NCBI GenBank assembly: GCA_021848765.1
Contig: JAJZTU010000032.1
Location: 1 to 18,985 of the forward strand
DNA length: 18,985 bases
Direction of reading: 5' to 3'
From: Bacillota bacterium
Lineage (GTDB): Bacteria > Bacillota > GCA-003054495 > Carboxydocellales > JAJZTU01
This document shows positions 1 through 7,440 of this stretch, piece by piece (positions within the stretch are counted from its first letter, which is position 1; every line of letters starts with the position of its first letter). The position numbers and the translations under genes are program-made. The notes under the pieces are model-generated. The model searched no databases, was not told the origin of the DNA, and worked only from the letters and a program-made list of their open reading frames with translations.

Positions 1-1
1 A

Positions 2-118
2 GGGTCGATCGGGGTTTTAGGGCCTACCCGCATGGATTATGCCAAAGTAGTATCAGTAGTGGATTTTATTAATAACAACCTTTCGGAACTGTTAACCAGT
101 CATTTTAAACGCAAGTAA
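2..118 (+). CDS. hrcA: Heat-inducible transcription repressor HrcA, C-terminal end (partial)
   Basis: The open frame entering from the left edge gives 38 residues and a TAA stop at 116-118. It contains GPTRMDYAKVV, the motif found near the C-terminus of HrcA. HrcA is the dimeric repressor that binds CIRCE operators and shuts off the groE and dnaK heat-shock operons when free chaperonin is plentiful. Its place immediately before a chaperonin, grpE, dnaK and dnaJ fits an hrcA-led heat-shock operon. The DNA-binding domain and any CIRCE site lie outside the window, so operator control is inferred from the family. The last codons (Phe-Lys-Arg-Lys-stop) are the first unit of a tandem repeat that runs into the following gap. 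Confidence 0.9.
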   Translation, partial: GSIGVLGPTRMDYAKVVSVVDFINNNLSELLTSHFKRK

Positions 119-167
119 ATCTAACCCTTTAAACGCAAGTAATCCTATTAAGCGCAAGTAATCCTAA
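104..167 (+). repeat. Three-unit tandem repeat spanning the hrcA stop codon
   Basis: Three imperfect copies of a 20-24 bp unit, TTTAAACGCAAGTAATCCTA-like, lie at about 104-127, 128-147 and 148-167. The first copy supplies the last codons and stop of hrcA, and the others are degenerate copies of it in the non-coding gap. The repeat ends just before the ribosome site of the chaperonin gene (CAGGAGGT, 175-182). No promoter is evident. It may be a slippage duplication, and I see no protein-coding role for the extra copies. Confidence 0.75.
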
Positions 168-188
168 CCAGACTCAGGAGGTAAAGGA

Positions 189-1757
189 ATGAGTTTAAAG
201 CAGCAAGCCAGCACCGGAAGTGAAGTGGACGAGAAACTGGCAGCTCTAATGACCAATGCCAATGCTATCCGGGCAATCGCTTCGGCAGTGGAAGGCACCC
301 TGGGTCCTAAGGGCCTGGATACCATGCTGGTGGATAAATTTGGCGAAGTGGTAATTACCAATGACGGTGTTACCATCCTCACCATGATGGAGGCCAACCA
401 TCCCGCAGCAAAAATGCTCATCAACATCGCCAAGGCCCAGCAAGCAGAAATTGGTGACGGCACCACCACGGCCACTGTCATGGCAGGAGCGCTGGTCAGC
501 GAAGGAGTTAACCAGGTAGTCAAGGGGGTTCCTGTCTCCCGGGTGATTGAAGGCATCCGGGTAGGTGTGCGCAGGGCTTTGGAAGTCCTGAAGGAAAAGG
601 CCAGACCGGTCCGGAACCTGGATGACCCTGTGTTAAGGCAAATTGCCTTGGTAGCCGGCCGCGAGCATGAAGATATCGCCGACCTGGTGGTGCAGGCCGC
701 CCGCCTGATAGGCGAGGAAAAACTCCGCGATGCTTCCTTTAAGCTGGCTGATACCATTGATGCCGAAGAAGGGGCGGAAAACGAGGTTTTCCTTGGCGTC
801 ATCCTGAACAAGGAACCCCTTAATGAGCAAATGCCTAAGCAGGCCGGTGATGCCTCGATTTTGGTGATTGATGATGCCCTGGAACCCGAGGAACTGGAGG
901 ATGAGGCTCTCTCCACTGATGCTGGTTTTGCCAGATTTCTGGAACTGCAGAATGAATTTAAGGACAATGTGGAAAAAATAGTTCAGTCCGGGGTTAAGGT
1001 GGTCCTGGTAGACAGGGGAGTGGCCGATGTAGCTGAAGAAATCCTCAGTGATGCCGGAGTCATGGTCATCCAGCGGGTGGCCAATAAGGAACTGCGCAAA
1101 GCCGCAGAACATACCGGCGCCAGGGTGATTAAGCGGACCGGCCTGAAAAAGGACCTCGCAGAGCTGAAGAAGTATTTTGGTAAGGCCGAAAAAGTAATTG
1201 TCAATGAGAAGCTGGAACACCTGCGCATATTGGGCGGTAAAGGCAAGCCTATGGCCACTGTCCTGGTTGGCGCTGCCACAGAAGAAGTGGTAGGGGAGCG
1301 GGAGCGAATTGCCAAAGATGCCGCTTCTTCCATTCAGGCTGCAATTAAAGGGGGCATTGTCCCCGGCGGTGGGGCCATTGAACTGGCGGCTGCCCGGGAA
1401 GTGGAGCGCCTGCGGGATAATATCCGGGGCATGGGAGCTTACGGGGTGGATTGTGTCAGCGCTGCCCTTAAGCGCCCCCTGGCTCAGATTGTAGATAATG
1501 CGGGGTTTAACCCTCTGGAGAAACTCGGGGACATTATGGCAGCTCAGGCTGAGCAGGGCAAAGACTCCCTGGCCCTGGACTGTGACACCGGAGAGGTAGC
1601 CGACATGATTGATTTGGGGGTAGTGGACCCTGCCCTGGTCAAGATTTACGCCCTGAAGGCCGCAGGTGAGATTGCCGAGGCTATCCTGAGGATTGACACT
1701 ATTATCAAGAAAAGGGAAGGCCGTTCGCCGAAGAATGACTTCGGGGAGATAGTGTAA
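189..1757 (+). CDS. Archaeal-type (group II/III) chaperonin, thermosome-like
   Basis: The protein has 522 residues and folds proteins by ATP-driven encapsulation in the cytoplasm. It is clearly of the thermosome/CCT type and not GroEL. It has the equatorial motif NDGVTIL (58-64), the Mg-ATP motif GDGTTT (89-94), Asp377 at the catalytic position, VPGGGA (391-396), and the C-terminal LDCDTGEVADM and GVVDPALVK blocks. The apical segment around residues 215-260 is long enough for the helical protrusion that acts as a built-in lid, so no GroES partner is expected. The Gly-Gly-Met-rich tail common in chaperonins is absent. Bacterial group II-like ('group III') chaperonins beside dnaK are known from Carboxydothermus hydrogenoformans and other Clostridia, and this is the same arrangement. 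A strong CAGGAGGT site sets the ATG start. It lies between hrcA and grpE, presumably under HrcA control. Confidence 0.93.
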   Translation: MSLKQQASTGSEVDEKLAALMTNANAIRAIASAVEGTLGPKGLDTMLVDKFGEVVITNDGVTILTMMEANHPAAKMLINIAKAQQAEIGDGTTTATVMAGALVSEGVNQVVKGVPVSRVIEGIRVGVRRALEVLKEKARPVRNLDDPVLRQIALVAGREHEDIADLVVQAARLIGEEKLRDASFKLADTIDAEEGAENEVFLGVILNKEPLNEQMPKQAGDASILVIDDALEPEELEDEALSTDAGFARFLELQNEFKDNVEKIVQSGVKVVLVDRGVADVAEEILSDAGVMVIQRVANKELRKAAEHTGARVIKRTGLKKDLAELKKYFGKAEKVIVNEKLEHLRILGGKGKPMATVLVGAATEEVVGERERIAKDAASSIQAAIKGGIVPGGGAIELAAAREVERLRDNIRGMGAYGVDCVSAALKRPLAQIVDNAGFNPLEKLGDIMAAQAEQGKDSLALDCDTGEVADMIDLGVVDPALVKIYALKAAGEIAEAILRIDTIIKKREGRSPKNDFGEIV

Positions 1758-1792
1758 TTATTAAGCAGCAGAGGAGATAATGGAGGTGGATT

Positions 1793-2431
1793 ATGCGCAA
1801 GGATGGATGTAAAGCCTGTGAGAGTGAAGACCAGGCTGAATATAATTGTTCCTGCCAATCTGCTCAAGCTCCGGGGGCAGATGCAGCAGAAACCGGAGGG
1901 CAGCAAGGACCGGTAGACCCGGAGGCCCAGGCGGGGCATGCGCGGGATGAGGATTCCCAGGCAGAGGAATCTCTTGCGGCTGTGCAGGCACAACTTGCCC
2001 GGCAGACAGCCCTGGCCGAGGAATACTATACCAGGCTGCAGCGCCTGCAGGCGGACTTCGAGAACTTCCGGCGCCGTACCAGGCTTGAGAAAGAGGAACT
2101 TCTCAACTACGGGGCGGAGGGACTGATTTGCGGCCTGTTACCTGTGCTGGATAACCTGGAACGGGCTCTGGCAGCCACGGGTGACGACGCCGGCCTGCAG
2201 AAGGGTGTGGAAATGATTTACCAGCAGTTAAAGGACACCCTGGCAGGCCAGGGGCTGGTACCTATCTGTGCCGTGGGCCAGGAGTTTGACCCGGCAAAAC
2301 ACCAGGCGGTAATGCAATTCCCCTCCGCTGAGCACCCCGACAACCACGTGGTGGAGGAGTTCCAAAAGGGTTATTTACTAAAAGAAAAAGTCATTCGGCC
2401 ATCCATGGTCAAGGTGGCTGTATCTGAATAG
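1793..2431 (+). CDS. grpE: Nucleotide exchange factor GrpE
   Basis: The 212-residue protein should release ADP from DnaK and so speed its folding cycle. Family features are the long helical stretch from about residue 55, the segment RLQADFENFRRRTRLEKEEL, LLPVLDNLERAL, and the C-terminal beta-domain with GQEFDPAKHQAVMQ and a Val-Ile-Arg-Pro-Ser-Met-Val-Lys-Val ending. GGAGGT lies seven bases before the ATG. The gene sits between the chaperonin (35-base gap) and dnaK (20-base gap), so all three are very probably cotranscribed. The first 50 residues are a disordered acidic leader. Unusually for this region of GrpE, they hold four cysteines (6, 9, 19, 21). Confidence 0.97.
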   Translation: MRKDGCKACESEDQAEYNCSCQSAQAPGADAAETGGQQGPVDPEAQAGHARDEDSQAEESLAAVQAQLARQTALAEEYYTRLQRLQADFENFRRRTRLEKEELLNYGAEGLICGLLPVLDNLERALAATGDDAGLQKGVEMIYQQLKDTLAGQGLVPICAVGQEFDPAKHQAVMQFPSAEHPDNHVVEEFQKGYLLKEKVIRPSMVKVAVSE

Positions 2432-2451
2432 ACATTTAGGAGGTATAGAAA

Positions 2452-4311
2452 ATGGGAAAAGTAATAGGTATAGACTTGGGGACTACAAACTCTTGTGTAG
2501 CAGTAATGGAAGGCGGGGAAGCAGTAGTAATCCCTAATTCTGAAGGGGCCAGAACTACTCCTTCTGTTGTGGGTTTTTCCAAGACCGGTGAGCGTTTGGT
2601 AGGTGAGGTAGCCAAGCGCCAGGCTGTAACCAACCCTGAGAAGACCATCGCCTCTATTAAGCGGCAGATGGGCACCGACTATAAAGTGCAAATCGATGAT
2701 AAAAAGTACACCCCTCAGGAGATCTCCGCGATGATCCTGCAGAAGCTCAAGGCTGATGCCGAGGCTTATCTGGGTGAACCGGTAACTCAAGCTGTAATTA
2801 CCGTACCTGCCTATTTCTCAGACAGCCAGCGGCAGGCTACCAAGGATGCCGGGAAGATTGCCGGCCTGGAAGTGCTGCGGATTATCAACGAGCCCACCGC
2901 GGCGGCGCTTGCTTACGGTCTGGACAAAGGAGAAGACCATACTGTGCTGGTTTATGACCTGGGTGGCGGTACCTTTGACGTGTCCATCCTGGAACTGGGG
3001 GACGGGGTTTTTGAAGTTAAAGCTACCAGTGGAAACAATCGCCTGGGTGGTGACGATTTCGACGAACGAATTATAGACTGGATGGCAGCTGAATTTAAAA
3101 AAGAAAATGGCATTGACCTGAAAAACGACCGCATGGCCATGCAGCGTTTAAAAGAGGCGGCAGAAAAGGCCAAAAAGGAACTGTCCGGAGTAACTACTTC
3201 CTCCATCAGCCTGCCCTTCATCACCGCCGACCAGAATGGGCCCAAGCACTTGGAAATGACCCTGTCCCGGGCCAAATTTGATGAACTTACCGCGGACCTG
3301 GTGGAGAAGACCATGGGTCCCACCCGCCAGGCTTTGTCCGATTCAGGCCTGGACCCGAAAGACATTGACAAGGTACTCCTGGTAGGGGGTTCCACCCGGA
3401 TTCCCGCTGTTCAGGAGGCCATCCGCAAGATTCTTGGTAAAGAACCCCACAAAGGCATTAACCCGGATGAGTGCGTGGCCCTTGGCGCCGCTATCCAGGG
3501 TGGAGTCTTAGCCGGGGAAGTAAAGGATGTCCTGCTCCTGGATGTGACTCCCCTTTCCCTGGGCATTGAGACCCTGGGAGGAGTGTCTACCAAGCTGATT
3601 GAACGCAATACCACCATTCCTACATCTAAGAGCCAGGTTTTCTCCACCGCCGCTGACAACCAGACCCAGGTGGAAATCCATGTGCTCCAAGGTGAACGGG
3701 AAATGGCTGCCTATAACAAGACTCTGGGACGCTTTGTCCTGGATGGCATTCCCCCGGCACCCAGGGGCATTCCCCAAATTGAGGTGAAGTTTGACATTGA
3801 TGCCAACGGGATTGTCCATGTTTCCGCTACCGACAAAGGGACCGGAAAGAGTCAAAACATCACCATCACTTCCTCCGGCGGCCTTTCCGATGCCGACATT
3901 GATAAAATGGTTAAGGATGCCGAAGCCCATGCCGAGGAAGACCGCAAACGCAAGGAAGAGGTTGATGTCCGCAACCAGGCCGATTCCCTGGTGTACCAGA
4001 CCGAAAAGTCCCTGAAAGATTTCGGGGACAAAGCTGATGCTGCTAAGGTAGCAGAAATCAACAAGGCCGTGGAAGAACTGAAGGAATCCCTGAAGGGGAC
4101 AGACACAGAGGCTATCAAAGCCAAATCAGAAGCAGTTACCAAGGTATTATACGAACTCACCACTGCTATGTACCAGCAGGCCGGGGCCCAGGGCGCCAAT
4201 CCCGGAGATTGCGGCCCCGGTGGCTGCGCAGGCGGTAACTCCGGTGCTGCCAACAATGATCCTAATGTAGTGGATGCTGACTTCAAAGTAGTTGATGAAG
4301 ACAAGAAGTAA
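2452..4311 (+). CDS. dnaK: Hsp70 chaperone DnaK
   Basis: The 619-residue cytoplasmic Hsp70 binds exposed hydrophobic segments of client proteins in an ATP-dependent cycle with DnaJ and GrpE. Visible features are the N-terminal phosphate loop GIDLGTTNSCVAV, INEPTAAALAYG, the second phosphate loop DLGGGTFDVS, LVGGSTRIPAVQ, the interdomain linker followed by LLLDVTPLSLGIETLGG, and the helical lid. Length and start are normal, with AGGAGGT upstream of the ATG. The C-terminus keeps a charged tail ending DEDKK. Before it is a Gly/Asn-rich segment with two close cysteines (587 and 592), which is not usual for DnaK and echoes the cysteine cluster in the neighbouring GrpE. Confidence 0.99.
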   Translation: MGKVIGIDLGTTNSCVAVMEGGEAVVIPNSEGARTTPSVVGFSKTGERLVGEVAKRQAVTNPEKTIASIKRQMGTDYKVQIDDKKYTPQEISAMILQKLKADAEAYLGEPVTQAVITVPAYFSDSQRQATKDAGKIAGLEVLRIINEPTAAALAYGLDKGEDHTVLVYDLGGGTFDVSILELGDGVFEVKATSGNNRLGGDDFDERIIDWMAAEFKKENGIDLKNDRMAMQRLKEAAEKAKKELSGVTTSSISLPFITADQNGPKHLEMTLSRAKFDELTADLVEKTMGPTRQALSDSGLDPKDIDKVLLVGGSTRIPAVQEAIRKILGKEPHKGINPDECVALGAAIQGGVLAGEVKDVLLLDVTPLSLGIETLGGVSTKLIERNTTIPTSKSQVFSTAADNQTQVEIHVLQGEREMAAYNKTLGRFVLDGIPPAPRGIPQIEVKFDIDANGIVHVSATDKGTGKSQNITITSSGGLSDADIDKMVKDAEAHAEEDRKRKEEVDVRNQADSLVYQTEKSLKDFGDKADAAKVAEINKAVEELKESLKGTDTEAIKAKSEAVTKVLYELTTAMYQQAGAQGANPGDCGPGGCAGGNSGAANNDPNVVDADFKVVDEDKK

Positions 4312-4330
4312 TAGATGTGGCATAATTAAT

Positions 4331-4360
4331 AGGAACAGGGAGGAACAGGTCCCTGTTCCT
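4331..4360 (+). other. Perfect 11-bp hairpin between dnaK and dnaJ
   Basis: AGGAACAGGGA (4331-4341) and TCCCTGTTCCT (4350-4360) are exact inverse complements around an 8-base loop, 20 bases after the dnaK stop. No T-run follows, so it is a poor intrinsic terminator. It could act as an mRNA stability or processing element, or as a partial attenuator lowering dnaJ relative to dnaK. The hairpin is seen directly; the role is inferred. Confidence 0.6.
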
Positions 4361-4375
4361 GTCCTTATGCTGCCA

Positions 4376-4466
4376 CTGTTCAGGAGTTAAATAGGCCCAC
4401 CCTTCCGGAGTCAACAGGCCCACTGTTCCGGAGCCAAACAGGCCCAGTCTTTCCCAGGAGGTAAAC
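4376..4466 (+). repeat. Tandem repeat with ribosome-site-like core before dnaJ
   Basis: Three imperfect units of 23-25 bp (about 4376-4400, 4401-4423 and 4424-4447) share the pattern TTCMGGAGyyAAacAGGCCCA. A partial fourth unit, TTTCCCAGGAGGTAAAC, contains the functional dnaJ ribosome site. Each earlier unit carries a degenerate GGAG. The array fills most of the dnaK-dnaJ gap after the hairpin. It looks like a duplication series built from the translation initiation region. Confidence 0.7.
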
Positions 4467-5600
4467 ATGAGCAAGCGTGACTACTATGAAGTGCTGGGCG
4501 TTGCCAAAAACGCCACGGAAAACGAGATTAAAAAGGCATACCGTAAACTGGCCCGCCAGTACCATCCGGATACGAACCCGGACAACAAAGCAGAAGCGGA
4601 AGCCAAGTTCAAAGAAGCTGCAGAAGCTTATGAAGTTCTCTCTGACCAGGAAAAAAGGGCCAAATATGACCAGTTTGGCCATGCCGGAGTTGATCCTAAC
4701 AGCTTTGGCGGGGGCTTCACCGGGGCTGACTTCGGAGGCTTCGGCGATATCTTTGATATGTTCTTTGGCGGCAGCAGCGGGGGCGGCGGCAGGCGCAAAG
4801 GACCCCAAAAGGGCAATGACCTCCGCTATGACCTGGAACTTTCCTTTGAGGAAGCTGCCTTCGGATTAGAAAAAGACCTTGAAATCATGCGCACTGAGAA
4901 TTGTGATACCTGTGGTGGCAGTGGTGCAGCGGAAGGTTACCAGCCCAAGACCTGTCCGACCTGTGGTGGTGCAGGTCAGGTTCAGTTTGCCCAAAATACG
5001 CCTTTTGGCCGGATAGTCCAGAGCCGTACCTGTAATGCCTGTCACGGGGAGGGCAGGATCGTGGAGAATCCCTGCCGCACTTGTCACGGCCGCGGCAAGG
5101 TACGCAAATCCCGGACCATTCATGTCAAGATTCCTGCAGGGATTGACAATGATTCCCGGATGCGGGTTTCCGGACAGGGTGAACCCGGGACCAGAGGAGG
5201 ACCTCCCGGTGACCTCTACCTGTTTATCAGGGTGAGGTCTCATAAGATATTCACCCGCAGGGGCAATGATGTTTACTGTGAAGTAAAGCTTTCCTTCCCT
5301 CAAGCAGCCCTGGGTGACGAAATTGAGGTTCCCACCCTGGAGGGTAAAGCCGAATTGAAGGTCCCCGCGGGAACACAGACCGGGACTACTTTCCGGCTGC
5401 GGAATCAAGGCATTCCTGATGTCCACGGCTATGGCCGGGGTGACCAGCATGTACGGGTGGTGGTCAAAGTTCCGACCAAGCTTTCCGACCGCCAAAAGGA
5501 GCTGCTAAGGGAATTTGCCGATTTAAGTGGGGAAAAACCTGTAGAAGTGAGTGGAGAAAAAGGCTTTTTTGAAAAAGTAAAAGACGCTTTTATAGGCTAA
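4467..5600 (+). CDS. dnaJ: Hsp40 co-chaperone DnaJ
   Basis: The 377-residue type I J-protein stimulates DnaK ATPase and delivers clients. Domain order is complete: J domain (about 1-70, HPD at 33-35), Gly/Phe-rich linker (about 72-108), and a zinc domain with four CXXCXGXG repeats beginning at Cys146, Cys163, Cys189 and Cys203. The beta-sandwich substrate-binding domains and C-terminal dimerisation region follow. CAGGAGGT is placed optimally before the ATG. The gene follows dnaK after 155 bases that hold a hairpin and tandem repeats. The 80 bases after it contain no recognisable terminator, so read-through into prmA is plausible, as in B. subtilis. Confidence 0.99.
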   Translation: MSKRDYYEVLGVAKNATENEIKKAYRKLARQYHPDTNPDNKAEAEAKFKEAAEAYEVLSDQEKRAKYDQFGHAGVDPNSFGGGFTGADFGGFGDIFDMFFGGSSGGGGRRKGPQKGNDLRYDLELSFEEAAFGLEKDLEIMRTENCDTCGGSGAAEGYQPKTCPTCGGAGQVQFAQNTPFGRIVQSRTCNACHGEGRIVENPCRTCHGRGKVRKSRTIHVKIPAGIDNDSRMRVSGQGEPGTRGGPPGDLYLFIRVRSHKIFTRRGNDVYCEVKLSFPQAALGDEIEVPTLEGKAELKVPAGTQTGTTFRLRNQGIPDVHGYGRGDQHVRVVVKVPTKLSDRQKELLREFADLSGEKPVEVSGEKGFFEKVKDAFIG

Positions 5601-5680
5601 AACACCAAAGTAAAAGCTGCCTGTACTGGTTAGAATATGAATACAACTGCTACTCACCATAGAGCAGGGGAGGAAAGCAC

Positions 5681-6622
5681 ATGCGGTGGCAAGAAATTCA
5701 GGTTATTACCGACCGGGATGCGCTGGAAGCAGTGGCCAACATCTTTCATGAGGTGGGGGCCGGTGGAGTCATTATTGAAGATCCCCAGCTTAAGATGCAG
5801 TATATTGAGGAAAAACGCTGGGACTATTATGAACTTCCGGAGGAAACGGTCGATCCCAACAAGGTTACTGTTAAAGCTTACCTGGCAGAAGGGAATAACC
5901 TTAAGGAAAAGGTTGAGGAACTGAAAAATGCCATCAATAACCTGAAGATGTACGGCCTGCCAAATTGCTTTGTGGAGCTCAGTTTTTCCACTGTAGAGGA
6001 CGAGGACTGGGCGACCTCCTGGAAAACCTATTATAAGCCGGAAAAAGTTGGCTCCAGGGTGGTCATTAAACCTACCTGGGAGGCCTACACCCCGGAACCT
6101 ACAGACCTGGTAGTGGAGTTGGACCCCGGGATGGCCTTCGGGACAGGGACCCACCCCACAACGGTCATGTGTATCCAGGCCCTGGAGGAAAATATCCGGG
6201 GCGGTGAAAAAGTCTTTGATGTGGGTACCGGTTCCGGAGTTTTAGCAATAATAGCAGCTAAGCTTGGAGCGGCCGACATTACGGCGGTGGACCTGGATGA
6301 AACGGCTGTCCGGGTGGCGGCGGAAAACGTTGAATTTAACGATGTATCCGACCGGGTAAGAGTTCTGGAGGGCAATCTCCTGGATGTGGTGGACGGTCAG
6401 GCTGAAGTGGTGGTGGCCAACATCATTGCTGACATCATCATTCTGGCTTGTCCTGAGGTTTACACCGCCCTGGAGCCTGCGGGACTCTTTATTGCTTCCG
6501 GAATAATTGAAGAACGCTTTGCTGAAGTGGAAACCGCTCTGGAAGTGGCCGGATTCAAAATTGCCAAGGTCACCCGCCGGGAGGGCTGGGTAGCTGTTCA
6601 GGCCCGGAAGGGGGAGGCATAG
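5681..6622 (+). CDS. prmA: Ribosomal protein L11 methyltransferase PrmA
   Basis: The 313-residue enzyme methylates ribosomal protein L11 using S-adenosylmethionine. The N-terminal substrate-recognition domain (to about residue 110) ends in EDEDWATSWKTYY. The catalytic domain has DPGMAFGTGTHPTT (148-161), SAM motif I VFDVGTGSGVLAI (178-190), the acidic residue in AVDLDE, and VVANII near 244-249, all typical of PrmA. GGGGAGG precedes the ATG by about ten bases. It is the usual neighbour after dnaJ in Firmicutes. Its TAG stop shares one base with the GTG start of rsmE, so the two are translationally coupled. Confidence 0.97.
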   Translation: MRWQEIQVITDRDALEAVANIFHEVGAGGVIIEDPQLKMQYIEEKRWDYYELPEETVDPNKVTVKAYLAEGNNLKEKVEELKNAINNLKMYGLPNCFVELSFSTVEDEDWATSWKTYYKPEKVGSRVVIKPTWEAYTPEPTDLVVELDPGMAFGTGTHPTTVMCIQALEENIRGGEKVFDVGTGSGVLAIIAAKLGAADITAVDLDETAVRVAAENVEFNDVSDRVRVLEGNLLDVVDGQAEVVVANIIADIIILACPEVYTALEPAGLFIASGIIEERFAEVETALEVAGFKIAKVTRREGWVAVQARKGEA

Positions 6623-7440
6623 TGGCCCGGTTTTTTGTTGAACCCCACAGTTTCAGGGAAGACCGGGTGGTTATCGCCGGTGAAGATGTGAGGCACATTA
6701 CCAGGGTCCTGCGGCTAACGAAAGGAGACCACATCACGGTCACAACCGGTCAAAACACCGACTACCGGGTGGAGATTACAGCCACCTCTAAAGCAGAGGT
6801 TATTGGCCGGGTAGTCGAGGTCAGCAGTGTTAACCGGGATCCGGAGTTAAAAGTAACCCTGGTCCAGGGACTCCCTAAAGGGGACAAGATGGACCTGATT
6901 ATCCAAAAGAGCACTGAATTGGGTGTGACTGAAATAGTCCCGGTGGAAACCAAGCGGGCTATAGTTAAGCTGGAAAGCAGCAGAGCCAGGCAGCGCGTGG
7001 AGCGCTGGCAGCGCATTGCCCTGGAAGCCGCCAAGCAGTGCCGGCGCGGCCGGGTACCTGAAGTGGCTATGCCGACCTCCTGGCAATTAGCCCTGGAAGC
7101 CGTCCCCCCCGGTGCACTTGCGATAGTCCCCTGGGAAGGGGAAGAGGAAAAGAGCTTGAAACAGGTCCTGCAGGGGACAACTGCTTCTAACCTGGATGTG
7201 CAAAGTGTTGCTGCTTCTAATCCGGCCCTGCCTGAAAGGTCTGATTCGCAGAGGCCTCAGGAGGTCTGGGTATTCATAGGTCCCGAGGGTGGGTTGGACC
7301 CGGAAGAAATCGAAGCTGCCAGGGCAAGGGGGATAATTCCTGTGACCCTGGGCCCCAGGATTTTGCGGACCGAAACCGCGGGCTTGGCGGTACTTACTAT
7401 GATTTTGTACCAGTGGGGAGATTTAGGAGGGACGGGCTGA
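6622..7440 (+). CDS. rsmE: 16S rRNA (uracil-1498-N3) methyltransferase RsmE
   Basis: The 272-residue SPOUT-class enzyme methylates U1498 of 16S rRNA. It shows an N-terminal PUA-like domain (HITRVLRLTKGD), the segment LVQGLPKGDKMDLIIQKSTELG, IGPEGG (219-224) and the knot signature LGPRILRTETA (243-253). Translation starts at GTG, overlapping the prmA stop by one base (TAGTG) behind GGGGGAGG. It is somewhat longer than the usual ~245 residues. The excess is a low-complexity Ser/Ala/Gln-rich insertion at about 180-212, just before the cofactor-binding knot. Its TGA stop overlaps the ATG of mtaB by one base. Confidence 0.96.
   Translation: MARFFVEPHSFREDRVVIAGEDVRHITRVLRLTKGDHITVTTGQNTDYRVEITATSKAEVIGRVVEVSSVNRDPELKVTLVQGLPKGDKMDLIIQKSTELGVTEIVPVETKRAIVKLESSRARQRVERWQRIALEAAKQCRRGRVPEVAMPTSWQLALEAVPPGALAIVPWEGEEEKSLKQVLQGTTASNLDVQSVAASNPALPERSDSQRPQEVWVFIGPEGGLDPEEIEAARARGIIPVTLGPRILRTETAGLAVLTMILYQWGDLGGTG

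Noticed and set aside
633..1220. Long open frame on the minus strand inside the chaperonin gene
   Set aside because: It is the antisense shadow of a strongly conserved coding sequence, with no ribosome site or recognisable product. The same applies to minus-strand frames opposite dnaK, dnaJ and nfeD.
4283..4474. Minus-strand frame covering the dnaK-dnaJ gap
   Set aside because: It arises from the tandem repeat read backwards and has no family resemblance or start signal.
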